DNA of 64,000 bases from Paraburkholderia aspalathi. GTDB taxonomy: Bacteria > Pseudomonadota > Gammaproteobacteria > Burkholderiales > Burkholderiaceae. Made by a program: the position numbers and the translations under genes. How positions within the stretch are numbered: the stretch's first letter is position 1; every line of letters begins with the position of its first letter. The stretch spans positions 1 through 64,000 of the forward strand of contig NZ_FPBH01000025.1 in the NCBI RefSeq assembly GCF_900116445.1, given 5' to 3'. Under the pieces are notes generated by a model. It searched no databases. It was not told the DNA's origin and worked only from the letters and a program-made list of their open reading frames with translations. This document shows, piece by piece, positions 1 to 9,480 of this stretch.

Positions 1-23
1 CGGGTAAGCTTATGCCGCCTCGA

Positions 24-68
24 AGCGGACATTTGAACTTGGCTAAAAGCGGACATTACAACTTAGCC
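24..68. repeat. Tandem 24-bp-period repeat, IS21-type end-like
   Basis: Two imperfect copies begin AGCGGACATT at 24 and 48, each followed by AACTT and GGC/AGC about 12 bases later. Multiple terminal repeats of this kind are known at the ends of IS21-family elements, where they bind the transposase. No istA or istB coding sequence lies inside the window, so the element itself would lie to the left or be deleted. The family assignment rests on memory of similar motifs and is tentative. Confidence 0.4.
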
Positions 69-347
69 TCTACAACTTAATTGTTGATAATTTATATTAT
101 GTAAAATTATAAACGGCTGAGAACACTCTCGTCCACGCCTTTCCGTTTGCTCATCACCGATCACCAGATTGTTCGGTCGAACGCTGCACCTGATTCGCTG
201 AGCCTATTTGGATCAGAACCAATTAAACCACTTGGGGTCGACGTCACGCTCGTTCATCCACGTTGATCGTCTCGATGCGTCGCTTGTCATTAATGCATTG
301 GCCGCGCGACGTTTTGCTAGTCGCACCGACGAAGCTGGTCGCGCCGA
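69..347. other. AT-rich stretch, no gene seen
   Basis: Bases 75-115 are strikingly AT-rich compared with the rest of the window, and no open frame here has a ribosome binding site or recognisable protein. It may be the junction between a mobile element end and chromosomal DNA. Confidence 0.4.
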
Positions 348-1223
348 CTAGAACACGCCTCTGCGCGCGTCGCCACCCATGCGGTAGTTCCTGTTACTTT
401 GATCCGGATTTCGATTCACCAGAGGTCGCGCATAGAGCGGATGACGCAGACTACGTACCTCATGCTCGAGCTTGAAGCAATGCGCGCCGCTCACGGGATC
501 GATGACGTCGGCGAAGCGATATTGATGAGGCTCCTCGTCATAAACCAGCCCGCGCGCAGCGAGTCGTGCGTAGGGCTCGGAGAAGTTTGCGACATAGATC
601 TGGATATGATGTCCATCGTATTCCAGGTTGGCAGCGGGCGTTTCTGAATAGATAAGCTGCTGATGCGTCCCGACCGCAATTGCCGTCTGCTGCGAACCGT
701 TGTGGTCGCGGACCTCGACGAACGCATTGAATACCTCGCGGTAAAAAGCGGCAATCGACCCCGCGCAGCCAAGCGGCACATCAAGTTGCACATAAGCAAT
801 GCCGAGATCGATGCGCGACCATGGAGCGTTCGCCTGATCCGCATTCGGATCAAGGCAGTCGTACCGGTTTCCCCAAGGACAGGTGATCTCGACGCGGTCG
901 GCCCGCTCGGTCCATCCGAACGCGGTTCGATCGAGTACGGGCCGAACTGCGCGCAGCCGTGCGACCAGCGATTCGCGCTTGCCCACGATCAGTGCCACGT
1001 GTCCGCGCAGTCGCTGCGCGTCGCCGTGCGGCAAGTGAATCTGTGAACGACCGATGTTGATCCACATATTGTTCGGGCCGGTCATCAGATAAGGATCTCG
1101 CGTGAGTCCAAGTCCGCTGACATAGAACGCAGTCGCGAGACTCTGGTCCGGTATCGTGAGGTTGATATGCTCGAGCAGCACCAGATTGCCTATGTCTTCA
1201 TGTGCGTAGTCGGAAGGTTGCAT
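348..1223 (-). CDS. VOC family (glyoxalase/dioxygenase-like) protein, two VOC modules
   Basis: A 291-residue protein with two vicinal-oxygen-chelate modules, at about residues 15-135 and 148-262. Candidate metal ligands are the His in LEHINL near residue 19, the His in HIQIYV and the Glu in FKLEHE, as in extradiol dioxygenase or glyoxalase folds. The substrate is unknown. The frame is open much further upstream, but the ATG at 1223 is preferred because a GAAGG element precedes it and the VOC homology begins there; the upstream extension is low-complexity. The gene stands alone, next to the IS-like repeats, and converges with nothing. Confidence 0.7.
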   Translation of the reverse strand: MQPSDYAHEDIGNLVLLEHINLTIPDQSLATAFYVSGLGLTRDPYLMTGPNNMWINIGRSQIHLPHGDAQRLRGHVALIVGKRESLVARLRAVRPVLDRTAFGWTERADRVEITCPWGNRYDCLDPNADQANAPWSRIDLGIAYVQLDVPLGCAGSIAAFYREVFNAFVEVRDHNGSQQTAIAVGTHQQLIYSETPAANLEYDGHHIQIYVANFSEPYARLAARGLVYDEEPHQYRFADVIDPVSGAHCFKLEHEVRSLRHPLYARPLVNRNPDQSNRNYRMGGDARRGVF

Positions 1224-1453
1224 CTGATCGCCTTCGAAGGTTTTTACAAGTGAAGCGACGCAAGGATTGGGAAAGCATCTGGATGGCCTGCGCGACCCAT
1301 CGCTAAGTTTGACGTTACTCAGTACGAAAATGTAAGACTCCGCACTGAGCAACGCAACCGCACCGATAAACGCGAATCCGCTGATAAACGAGTCAGATGG
1401 ATATCTTGAAGCAAAATTCGGGTGGAGAAGCCATAACACGTGTGTGCATAGCA

Positions 1454-2404
1454 TTAGTCTTTCCCAGCCGCCGCCCACCCCCTCTGCATCGCCCCCACCA
1501 ACTGCTTCCACAAAAACTCCGCCGCCGGCGACAAACGCCGGCCAACCCGGCGTATCACCTGGCTGCTGAAGTCGCGTGCAATCGGATGATCGATCTCAAG
1601 CGCAACAAGCTTGCCAGCGTCGAGATATTGCCGCGCGGCATCAGTCGACATGAAGGCGACCCCAAGCCCCGCTGCCGCAATCGCCTGCGCCGCGGCAAAC
1701 ATATCGCACCGGTAAGCCGGCGTCAGGCTGAGCCGCTCCGCGCGAATGATCGAGTCGACATACTGTTGAACGCCGAAACGCGGCGGCATGAAAATCAGGC
1801 GGGCATCGGCAAGCTGCTCGAAGCGGATACGCTGCAGTCCCGCCAACGGATGCCGCGGGCTCACGAACGCGCAGAACGGCGCGGCGCGAAATGTGCGCGA
1901 GCGTATCGCCGGGTCCCTCGCCCCGCCCGCGCATAGGCCAAGATCGACCTCGTCGTTGCGAACCATCGCGATGATTTCGGACGTCGCGCCCGTATGCAGA
2001 TCGACGACGATATCCGGAAACTGCGCGCTAAACCGCTCGAGTACGATCGCCATCAGATTGCCGACAAACCCCTCGCCGCACCCAATGCCGATCCGTCCAC
2101 GCCGCAGCCCCCGATAGTCCTCCAGTTGCACCAGCATCTCCGCGTCGCGGCGCCGGCTTTCACGAAAGTGATCGACGAGACTCAGGCCGATTTCCGTGAG
2201 CGTCACGCGCCGGCCCTGCCGCTCGAGCAGCGCCACGCCGTGCGCGCGCTCCAGCTGCGTCACCTGCCGGCTGATCACCGACGCATTGATGCCGAGCGCG
2301 TCCGCCGCCGCCCGCACGCCACCATGCACGGCGATTTTATGCAGATAGCGCAGGCTGCGCGGATTGAGGGCGCCTGTTTGAGGGATATCGGTGTCGGTTG
2401 ACAT
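1454..2404 (-). CDS. LysR-family transcriptional regulator
   Basis: About 316 residues. An N-terminal winged helix-turn-helix (LRYLHKIAVHGGVRAAADALGINASVISRQVTQLE) is followed by a type-2 periplasmic-binding-like effector domain starting near GRIGIGCGEGF. The ATG at 2404 is chosen over an upstream TTG because the conserved HTH starts soon after it. It is divergent from the M20 amidohydrolase and MHS transporter genes, so it probably controls them. A perfect dyad at 2417-2434 between the genes is a candidate binding site. The inducer is unknown, plausibly the acylated amino acid or its product. Confidence 0.85.
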   Translation of the reverse strand: MSTDTDIPQTGALNPRSLRYLHKIAVHGGVRAAADALGINASVISRQVTQLERAHGVALLERQGRRVTLTEIGLSLVDHFRESRRRDAEMLVQLEDYRGLRRGRIGIGCGEGFVGNLMAIVLERFSAQFPDIVVDLHTGATSEIIAMVRNDEVDLGLCAGGARDPAIRSRTFRAAPFCAFVSPRHPLAGLQRIRFEQLADARLIFMPPRFGVQQYVDSIIRAERLSLTPAYRCDMFAAAQAIAAAGLGVAFMSTDAARQYLDAGKLVALEIDHPIARDFSSQVIRRVGRRLSPAAEFLWKQLVGAMQRGWAAAGKD

Positions 2405-2416
2405 GCTTTCTCGACT

Positions 2417-2434
2417 GTTGACATTCAAGTCAAC
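2417..2434. promoter_or_regulatory. Candidate LysR operator, GTTGAC-N6-GTCAAC
   Basis: A perfect 6-bp inverted repeat with a 6-bp centre lies between the divergent LysR gene and the amidohydrolase gene, about 13 bp from the LysR start codon. Position and symmetry fit a LysR-type recognition site. No binding data can be inferred. Confidence 0.5.
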
Positions 2435-2517
2435 ATTATCGACCGAAAGACGTCATTGATCGCACGTTTTTGCAGCGAAATACTGACGCCTCGCTTTCTA
2501 TATGCACGTCAATCCAA

Positions 2518-3708
2518 ATGCCCAATACCCAGCACTTTTGCACGCTCGATGAAACCAGCGATCTGAACGATGAATTGCGCGGCATCCGCCACCGTTTGCA
2601 CCAGCATCCTGAACTGGCTTACCAGGAGTTCCAGACATCGGATCTTGTCGCCGAAGCGCTCGAAAGTTGGGGTTACGAAGTCACGCGCGGTCTGGGCGGA
2701 ACGGGCATGGTCGCATCGCTGAAGTCGGGAACGGGGTCGCGGGCCGTTGCGGTACGCGCCGATATGGACGCCCTGCCCATCACCGAGGCCACGGGCCTGC
2801 CCTATTCCAGCGTTCACCCGGGCAAGATGCACGCATGCGGTCACGACGGTCACACGACGATGGTTCTTGGTGCAGCGCGGCATCTGGCGCGCACGCGCCG
2901 CTTTGACGGAACCGTCCATCTCGTCTTCCAGCCCGCTGAGGAAGTCGGCTCGGATAGCGGCGCGCAACGCATGATCGCTGACGGACTGTTCGAGCGCTTC
3001 CCCTGCGAGGCCATTTTCGGCCTGCACAACCATCCCGGCGCACCGGCGGGCACGTTCATGTTCCGCAGCGGTCCGTTCATGGCCGCATGCGATACCGTCG
3101 ACATCACGATCCACGGCCGCGGCGGTCACGCTGCCCGCCCCCATCTCGCCACCGATCCGCTCGTGATCGGCGCAGGACTCGTGACGGCGCTGCAAACCGT
3201 CGTGTCGCGCAACATCGATCCGATGCAGCCCGCCGTGGTCACGATCGGTGCGTTCAATGCGGGACACGCGCCCAATGTGATCCCCGAAACGGCGCGTCTT
3301 CAGTTGAGCGTGCGCTCGTTCGATCCCGAGGTGCGCAAGCTGCTCGAAGCACGCATCCGCGCGCTCGCCAACGCGCATGTGCAAGCGCACGGCGCCAGCG
3401 TCGAGATCGACTATGTGCCGGGTTACCCGGTGCTCGTCAACAGCACGCAGGAGACTGAATTCGCGCTACAGGTCGCGCGCGAACTGGTGGGCGACGAACG
3501 CGTGGTCGACGGCTTTGGTCCGATCGCGGGCAGCGAGGACTTCGCCTTTTACCTGCAAGAGAAGCCGGGCTGCTTCCTGCGCGTGGGTAATGGCAAGGAC
3601 ACGCCCATGCTGCACAACGCGAAGTACGACTTCAACGACGACAACCTGACCGTCGGCGCCGCATTCTGGACGCGGCTGGTCGAGCGGTTTCTTGCGTCGA
3701 AAGTCTAA
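2518..3708 (+). CDS. M20 family amidohydrolase (hippurate hydrolase/N-acyl amino acid amidase-like)
   Basis: A 396-residue metal-dependent amidase of the M20D type. The motifs are MHACGHDGH (metal-binding His and Asp), QPAEE (catalytic/metal Glu pair), GLHNHP, and a C-terminal GSEDFAF and LHNAKYDF. Family members cleave N-acyl amino acids such as hippurate or indole-3-acetyl conjugates in the cytoplasm. The ATG at 2518 gives the usual length; a TTG at 2470 would add 16 residues. Immediately downstream is an MHS carrier that could import the substrate, and the divergent LysR gene would control both. Confidence 0.85.
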   Translation: MPNTQHFCTLDETSDLNDELRGIRHRLHQHPELAYQEFQTSDLVAEALESWGYEVTRGLGGTGMVASLKSGTGSRAVAVRADMDALPITEATGLPYSSVHPGKMHACGHDGHTTMVLGAARHLARTRRFDGTVHLVFQPAEEVGSDSGAQRMIADGLFERFPCEAIFGLHNHPGAPAGTFMFRSGPFMAACDTVDITIHGRGGHAARPHLATDPLVIGAGLVTALQTVVSRNIDPMQPAVVTIGAFNAGHAPNVIPETARLQLSVRSFDPEVRKLLEARIRALANAHVQAHGASVEIDYVPGYPVLVNSTQETEFALQVARELVGDERVVDGFGPIAGSEDFAFYLQEKPGCFLRVGNGKDTPMLHNAKYDFNDDNLTVGAAFWTRLVERFLASKV

Positions 3709-3769
3709 GCGCCCATCAGAAAGCGCAGACGGATCCATCATAAATACACCTACGGTGAGGACCTAAACC

Positions 3770-5044
3770 ATGTCAACCCAGCCTCTTACGTCGTCCGGCA
3801 CGATTGCGGTTTCGCAGACCCGCATTGTCGTGGCGGCCGTCGTCGGCAATCTGCTCGAGTTCTTCGATTTCACGGTCTACAGCTTTTTCGCGCTGACCAT
3901 CGCAAAGCTGTTCTTTCCGTCGCAGGATCCCGTCGTGTCGACATTGCTGGCATTGTCGGCGTTCGCAATCGGCTTCGTGGCGAGGCCCGTCGGCGGCTTC
4001 GTGCTCGGCCATTACGCGGACAAGCGCGGGCGCCGGGCCGCGCTCACGCTGACGATCTTCCTGATGGCAGTCGGCTCTGCGGCGATCGGTCTTGCGCCGA
4101 CCTACGAGACGATCGGCATTGCCGCGCCCGCGTTGATCGTGGTGGCGCGCCTCGTGCAGGGTTTTGCGCAGGGCGGCGAGTTTGGCGCGGCCACCGCGAC
4201 CCTGCTGGAAACAGGTTCTGCAAAAGGGCGTGGCTTTCGCGCAAGCTGGCAGCTGGCGAGCCAGGGCGCGGCCGCCCTGCTCGGCTCGGGTATGGCTGCG
4301 TTGCTCACCTATCATTTGACCGGTCCGCAGCTGCTCGATTGGGGATGGCGCGTTCCGTTTCTGGCCGGCACGCTGATCATGCCCGTGGGCGTGTATCTGC
4401 GCCGGCATATCGTGGACGATGAGCCCGTCAAAACGGAGCACTCGCGCTTCGAACCGGCCCTCGTGCGCAAATGGTTTTTGACGGTCTTCGCGATCATGGG
4501 CATGACAGTCGCGACCTACGTGCTGATGTACTACATCCCCACCTACTCGATTCAGTATCTGAAGATGCCGCCCAAGCTGTCGATGCTGGTCTCGATTGGC
4601 GCCGCCTGTGTCTCGCTGCTCATGTGCCCGATCTGGGGCGCGCTGTCGGACCGCATGGGCCGTAGAAAGCCGCTGACCGTGCTGGGACGCGTAGTGCTGA
4701 TCGCGCTGCTATATCCCGCGTTCTGGCTGATGAACCAGTTTCCGACGCTGCCGGTCGTCACCGGCCTGATCGTCCTTCTGATGTTCTTCTACACGATGGG
4801 TTCGGCGCCCGCGTATGCGCTCATGCCGGAAAACTTCCCGAAACATGTGCGCGCAGGCTATCTGGCAAGCGCGTATGCCGTGGCGGTGTCGGTGTTCGGC
4901 GGCACGGCGCAGCTCGTCGTCGCGTGGCTTATCAAGGTGACGGGCAATACGATGGCGCCGGCCTGGTACATGATTGCGTGCGTCATCATTTCGCTCTGCG
5001 CCGTGACGATGCTCGAAGAAACCGGCGGACGCGATCTGGCCTGA
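3770..5044 (+). CDS. MFS transporter, metabolite:H+ symporter (MHS) type
   Basis: A 424-residue polytopic membrane protein. The start GNLLEFFDFTVYSFFA and the loop GHYADKRGRRAALTL are typical of the MHS subfamily (ProP/ShiA/KgtP relatives), which import organic acids or compatible solutes by proton symport. A GAGGA ribosome binding site precedes the ATG. It lies 61 bp after the M20 amidohydrolase in the same direction, suggesting a small uptake-and-hydrolysis operon. It converges with the next LysR gene. Confidence 0.88.
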   Translation: MSTQPLTSSGTIAVSQTRIVVAAVVGNLLEFFDFTVYSFFALTIAKLFFPSQDPVVSTLLALSAFAIGFVARPVGGFVLGHYADKRGRRAALTLTIFLMAVGSAAIGLAPTYETIGIAAPALIVVARLVQGFAQGGEFGAATATLLETGSAKGRGFRASWQLASQGAAALLGSGMAALLTYHLTGPQLLDWGWRVPFLAGTLIMPVGVYLRRHIVDDEPVKTEHSRFEPALVRKWFLTVFAIMGMTVATYVLMYYIPTYSIQYLKMPPKLSMLVSIGAACVSLLMCPIWGALSDRMGRRKPLTVLGRVVLIALLYPAFWLMNQFPTLPVVTGLIVLLMFFYTMGSAPAYALMPENFPKHVRAGYLASAYAVAVSVFGGTAQLVVAWLIKVTGNTMAPAWYMIACVIISLCAVTMLEETGGRDLA

Positions 5045-5116
5045 TTGTGTCGGGGAGTGCGGGCCTGGAAATCAGGGCCGGCTGGAACAACGAGGGGCGG
5101 ACCTCCTGCCGCGCAA

Positions 5117-6130
5117 TCAAGGCGTGGCTGCCTTAACCCTTCGCCCATCATCCTGGCCCGGCCCGATCACGAGCCCCGCCTCTGCCAGCAAACGCCGCAG
5201 TCCCAGCTTCGGATAATTGCGGTCGACAGCCCGCACATCGGCACGCGTCTCCTCGATGATCCAGTCCCGCACATCCGCTGCAACCGGCCGCAACGGCCGA
5301 TTCTCCGGCCACACCAGACAGCAGCGCCGGTTCGTTACGATCAACTCCTCCTCCGCCGGCAGCAGCGCGCCCTCGAGAAGCCAATGCGACACCACATTGA
5401 GCCAGCCAAGCGCGACGCCCTGCCCCAACAGCGCCGCCTGCACAACGATCGCGTAGTCGTTGAAGCTCAGCATGCTCGCCACGTGCCGCCCGTGTGCCGC
5501 GAACGTGGCGAAGCGCTCATGCCAGCCGCGCTCGCCGTCGTCCATCACGATTACCGTGTCGCCGTGCTCACGGCCCGTCTGCGTCGCGGCTGTCTCGTGA
5601 TAGCGCCGGTTGCATACCGGCAGTAGCGTCTCCGGCATCACCAGCACGCTGTTCTCGCCGATCTCGTCCTCGCGTAAAAAGCGCATGCCGAGATCGACAT
5701 CGACGAGCGGCCCACCGATACGCCCCGAGATCAGCTGAAACCGCAAATCGACATTCGGAAACGCCTGGTTCAGCCGGCTCATGCGCGGCATCAGCCAGTG
5801 CGTAGTAAACGCGGTGGACACCGAGAGCGTGACGGACTCGACGCCCGTCGCACGCGCCTCGATCTCCCGTATCGCGCCTTCTATGCCATTGAAGCCTTCC
5901 GAGATCTTCCGGTAGAGGATCTTGCCGTTCTCGGTCAGCTCGATCCCACCCCGCACGCGCTCGAAAAGGCGCACGCCGAGATGGTCTTCCATGCGCGCCA
6001 GCATGCGGCTCACCGCGGGCTGACTCACATATAACTCCTGCGCCGCGCGCGTGAAGTTGCCGCAGCGCGCGGCAGCTTCGAACACGAACAGCGCATTGGC
6101 GCTCGGCAGTTTTTTGCGAAGGTTAGGCAT
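5117..6130 (-). CDS. LysR-family regulator, GcvA-like
   Basis: 337 residues. The N-terminus LPSANALFVFEAAARCGNFTRAAQELYVSQPAVSRMLARME is the GcvA/AmpR-type winged helix-turn-helix, followed by an effector domain with the characteristic THWLMPRM segment. It is divergent from the polyamine-type ABC operon that starts at 6232, so it probably regulates that operon. The 101-bp spacer contains a short dyad at 6155-6168. Confidence 0.87.
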   Translation of the reverse strand: MPNLRKKLPSANALFVFEAAARCGNFTRAAQELYVSQPAVSRMLARMEDHLGVRLFERVRGGIELTENGKILYRKISEGFNGIEGAIREIEARATGVESVTLSVSTAFTTHWLMPRMSRLNQAFPNVDLRFQLISGRIGGPLVDVDLGMRFLREDEIGENSVLVMPETLLPVCNRRYHETAATQTGREHGDTVIVMDDGERGWHERFATFAAHGRHVASMLSFNDYAIVVQAALLGQGVALGWLNVVSHWLLEGALLPAEEELIVTNRRCCLVWPENRPLRPVAADVRDWIIEETRADVRAVDRNYPKLGLRRLLAEAGLVIGPGQDDGRRVKAATP

Positions 6131-6154
6131 GACCTGATGTTATGCCTTATCCAA

Positions 6155-6168
6155 CAATTTGGGAATTG
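6155..6168. promoter_or_regulatory. Short dyad in divergent promoter region
   Basis: CAATT and AATTG flank a 4-bp centre between the divergent GcvA-like regulator and the ABC ATPase gene. It is a weak candidate regulator site, based on position and symmetry only. Confidence 0.25.
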
Positions 6169-6231
6169 CCGTCAATAATGACGCGGCCTATATTTTCCCT
6201 AACGCAGGCCTCTACAGCGAGACAGGACGCA

Positions 6232-7308
6232 ATGGACGCACGAGCGAAAACAGGTGTTTCGATCCGATCGGCAGCGAAACGTTATGGCCCGGTCGTGGCC
6301 CTCGACGACGTGTCGCTCGACATCGCCCCGGGCGAATTCGTCTCGCTGCTCGGTCCTTCGGGGTCAGGCAAGACCACCCTGCTCGGCATTCTCGGCGGCT
6401 TCGTGCAGCCGAGTTCGGGTGCGGTCTGGGTCGGTGAGCGCGACATTACATTTGCGCCGCCGCATAAACGGGACATCGGCATCGTCTTCCAGAACTACGC
6501 GCTCTTTCCGCACATGAGCGTCGGCGAGAACGTCGCGTTTCCGCTGCGCGCGCGCCGTCAGCCCAAAGCAACGTGGGCGAAGAAGGTCGCCGATGCGCTC
6601 GCCATGGTCGAACTCTCGGGCTACGAAAACCGCGGTATCGGTCAACTGTCCGGCGGCCAGCGCCAGCGCGTGGCGCTCGCCCGCGCGATGGTCTTCGAGC
6701 CCCAACTGATCCTGATGGACGAGCCGCTCTCCGCGCTCGACAAGCAACTGCGCGAAACCATGCAGATCGAGCTGCGGCGGCTGCATCGCAAGCTCGGCGC
6801 GACGATCGTCTATGTGACGCACGATCAGCGCGAGGCGCTCACCATGAGCGACCGTGTGGCCGTGCTGAAGAACGGCCGGCTCGTGCAGATCGACACGCCT
6901 GAGCGGCTCTACGACCGTCCGTGTGACGCGTTCGTGGCGAGCTTCATCGGTGAGGCGACGTTGCTCGCCGTGACGCGCGCCGGCGACGATGCCGTGCGCC
7001 TCGGCGATACGGTTCTGCGCACGGCGCACCCGCTGCCGCGCGGCGACAAGCTGCTGCTCGCGGTGCAAACCGAAAAACTCGTGATCGACGGCGGCGAGCG
7101 GCGCGACGGCGTGAATCGTCTGTCGTGCCACGTTACCGAAGTGCTGTACCAAGGCGAAAGCCTGCGCGTGTTCGCCACGCTCGCCGACGGCACTGCCATC
7201 AGCCTCAGGCAGCCCGGCGGCTACGACGCGCGCCGGCGCATCCCGGAACCGGGCGCGCCCATGAGCGTCGTTCTCGATCCACAGGACACGATCGTCGTGC
7301 CCGCCTGA
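6232..7308 (+). CDS. ABC transporter ATP-binding protein, polyamine/opine (PotA) type
   Basis: A 358-residue nucleotide-binding protein. Walker A is GPSGSGKTT, the signature is LSGGQRQRVALARA, Walker B is LILMDEPLSALD and the switch His is in VTHDQREALTMSDRV. A C-terminal TOBE-like extension from about residue 240 is as in PotA. The ATG at 6232, preceded by AGGA, gives a normal PotA start; the frame is open from 6142 but the extra residues are not family-like. It would energise the permeases at 9481 and 10344 with the binding protein at 14430-15488. Enzyme genes are interleaved, so uptake and degradation are probably co-transcribed. Confidence 0.88.
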   Translation: MDARAKTGVSIRSAAKRYGPVVALDDVSLDIAPGEFVSLLGPSGSGKTTLLGILGGFVQPSSGAVWVGERDITFAPPHKRDIGIVFQNYALFPHMSVGENVAFPLRARRQPKATWAKKVADALAMVELSGYENRGIGQLSGGQRQRVALARAMVFEPQLILMDEPLSALDKQLRETMQIELRRLHRKLGATIVYVTHDQREALTMSDRVAVLKNGRLVQIDTPERLYDRPCDAFVASFIGEATLLAVTRAGDDAVRLGDTVLRTAHPLPRGDKLLLAVQTEKLVIDGGERRDGVNRLSCHVTEVLYQGESLRVFATLADGTAISLRQPGGYDARRRIPEPGAPMSVVLDPQDTIVVPA

Positions 7309-7386
7309 CTCCTCTCATTTTTTAGCCGCCCGCGCTTGGGGCACTCCCTCTCCCGTTTTCACAGCAAATTGCAAAAGGATGATTTC

Positions 7387-8100
7387 ATGAAGCTCACCGA
7401 TTTCAAGGTCCTGACGTTCGACGTCGTCGGCACACTCATCGACTTCGAGCGCGGCGTGCTCGCCTCCGTGCGGCGCCTCGGCGGCCCGGCAGCGAAGGAC
7501 CTGACCGACGACCAGATCTTCGAGCCGTACATGCGCGGCCGTGCGACCCATCCGGGCCGCTCGAGCCATGAAATGGCCAACGTCTACCTGTCGCTGGCGA
7601 AGGAACTCGGTCTGCCCGACGACGCGCAATCGGCCGCCGCGTTCCAGCGCGACGTGCTCGAATGGCCCGCCTTCGCCGATTCGGTCGCCGCGCTCAAGCG
7701 TCTGCGGAAACACTTCCGCTTGGTTGCCATGACCAATGCGGACCGCGTCGCACTGTCGGCCTACGCACACACGCTTGGCGACCCGTTCGACGACACGGTC
7801 TGCTGTGACGAAACCGGCGTTGCCAAACCTGACCCGCAATTCTTCGCATACAACCGCGGCCGTCAGGCGGCATTCGGCTACAAGTTCGGCGAGATCCTGC
7901 ACACCGCGCAAAGCCAGTACCACGACATCGGCGTCGCCACGGAACTCGGCTATGCGACCTGCTGGATCGAGCGCCGTCAGGGCAAGAAGGGCTTCGGCGC
8001 CACGCCGGTGCCCGAGGCCGTCACGACGCCGACCTTCACGTTCCCGACGCTCGCCGAGCTCGCGGACGCCGTCGAAGCCGAAGCGCGCCTCGCCGCCTGA
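7387..8100 (+). CDS. HAD-superfamily hydrolase, type II haloacid dehalogenase-like
   Basis: 237 residues. Motif I is FDVVGTLID, with the first Asp as presumed nucleophile as in L-2-haloacid dehalogenases (FDxYGTL). Motif II is MTNAD, motif III is the Lys of VAKPDPQFF, and motif IV is around YHDIGVATELG. An AAGGATG ribosome site sits 6 nt before the ATG. The next gene starts 4 bp after its stop, so translation is coupled to an FAD amine oxidoreductase. A true dehalogenase role is unproven; a phosphatase or another HAD reaction on the imported amine is equally possible. Confidence 0.82.
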   Translation: MKLTDFKVLTFDVVGTLIDFERGVLASVRRLGGPAAKDLTDDQIFEPYMRGRATHPGRSSHEMANVYLSLAKELGLPDDAQSAAAFQRDVLEWPAFADSVAALKRLRKHFRLVAMTNADRVALSAYAHTLGDPFDDTVCCDETGVAKPDPQFFAYNRGRQAAFGYKFGEILHTAQSQYHDIGVATELGYATCWIERRQGKKGFGATPVPEAVTTPTFTFPTLAELADAVEAEARLAA

Positions 8101-8104
8101 GCCG

Positions 8105-9442
8105 ATGCTCGCGCCGAAGGCACGCCCCTCGCCCCTGCCCGACTCGCTCTGGCAAGCGCTTGCTGCGGCATCGCCCGATGGGGGCGCGGCGGTCAGCACC
8201 GGCGCGCCGCTCGCGCGCGATCTCGACGTCGAAGTCGCGGTGATCGGCGCGGGCTACTCGGGCCTCGCCGCAGCCTATGCGCTGCAAAAACGCGGCGTCG
8301 GTTGCGCCGTCCTCGACGCGAACGTGGTCGGCTGGGCCGCGAGTGGGCGCAATGGCGGCGTCGTGTCGTCGAAATTCAGGCTGTCGTTTCCCACGATCGA
8401 CCAGTTGCATGGCCTCGATACCGCGAAGCGTATGCACCGGCTCGCGCATGAAGGCGTGCGGGTGGTCGAATCGCTGGTCGACGAGTTCGGGCTCACGCAG
8501 GCCCGCTTCGAGCACACGGGCAGCCTGCGCTGCGCGCACACCGAGCGCGCGCTCGCGGCGATCTGCGCCGAAGCCGACTGGGTACGCGCGACGCTCGGTG
8601 ATACATCGATGAGCGTGCAGTTGCGCGCCGAAGTCGAGCGCGAGACGGGGTCGAAGGGTTTTGTTGGCGGCGTGCTGAGCAAGGATGCCGGCACGATCCT
8701 GCCGCTCGAATACTTGCGCGGACTCGCGCGCGGCATGACGCTGCGCGGCGTGCCGATTTACGAATCGACACCGGTACTGCAGATGCATCGCGCGCCCGGC
8801 GATACGCACGTGACGTTGCGCACGCCAGGCGGTACGGTGCGTGCGAAGCAGGTGATCGTCGCGACCAATGCCTATTCGGATCTCACGCCGGCCACCTCGC
8901 CGTATCAACGCGAACTCGTGCCGTTCCGCAGCGCAATGATCGCCACCGAGCGCCTGCCCGCCGATCTCGACGCGCGCCTGATGGTCGAACGCCGCAGTTA
9001 CACGGAAACGCGCCGCATGATGAAGTGGTTCCGCAAGGTCGACGGCCGCATGCTGTTCGGCGGCCGTGACGCGTTCGGCAAGGAAGGCCAGACGACCGGC
9101 TTCGATGGACTGCAGCGAGCGATGGTCGGGCTCTTTCCCGATCTCGCGGATGTACCCGTGGCGTATCGCTGGTCGGGCTATGTCGGCATGACGTTCAATT
9201 CGCTGCCGCATGTCGGGCGCAGCGACGATGCCACCACCTTCTGTCTGGGGTATAACGGAGCAGGCGTCGCAATGGCCAGCCTGCTCGGACAGCATGCCGC
9301 CGCGCTCGCCCTCGGCGAGACGCCCGAGCTTTCGTTGCTCGGCGCGCCGGGTCTGCGGCCCGTGCCTTTTCATTCGCTGCGCGCGCCGGGTGTGAGGCTC
9401 GTCGCCGCGTGGTATCAGTTTCTCGACGCCGTAGGTGCATGA
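8105..9442 (+). CDS. FAD-dependent oxidoreductase (DadA/PuuB-like amine oxidase)
   Basis: 445 residues. The dinucleotide motif GAGYSGLAAAYAL near residue 43 and the segment GWAASGRNGG are typical of the DAO family that includes gamma-glutamylputrescine oxidase. The C-terminus contains a second FAD contact region (YNGAGVAMA). It likely oxidises the imported amine, giving an aldehyde for the dehydrogenase at 11161. The ATG at 8105 lies 4 bp after the HAD stop codon. Its stop codon overlaps possible start codons of the following permease gene. Confidence 0.86.
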   Translation: MLAPKARPSPLPDSLWQALAAASPDGGAAVSTGAPLARDLDVEVAVIGAGYSGLAAAYALQKRGVGCAVLDANVVGWAASGRNGGVVSSKFRLSFPTIDQLHGLDTAKRMHRLAHEGVRVVESLVDEFGLTQARFEHTGSLRCAHTERALAAICAEADWVRATLGDTSMSVQLRAEVERETGSKGFVGGVLSKDAGTILPLEYLRGLARGMTLRGVPIYESTPVLQMHRAPGDTHVTLRTPGGTVRAKQVIVATNAYSDLTPATSPYQRELVPFRSAMIATERLPADLDARLMVERRSYTETRRMMKWFRKVDGRMLFGGRDAFGKEGQTTGFDGLQRAMVGLFPDLADVPVAYRWSGYVGMTFNSLPHVGRSDDATTFCLGYNGAGVAMASLLGQHAAALALGETPELSLLGAPGLRPVPFHSLRAPGVRLVAAWYQFLDAVGA

Positions 9443-9480
9443 TGACGACCGCCAAACGGATGCTCCAAGGACACTCATTG

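Noticed and set aside
8036..9478. 480-codon open frame on the minus strand
   Set aside because: Antisense of the FAD oxidoreductase with clear flavin motifs; no homology and Arg/His-rich composition.
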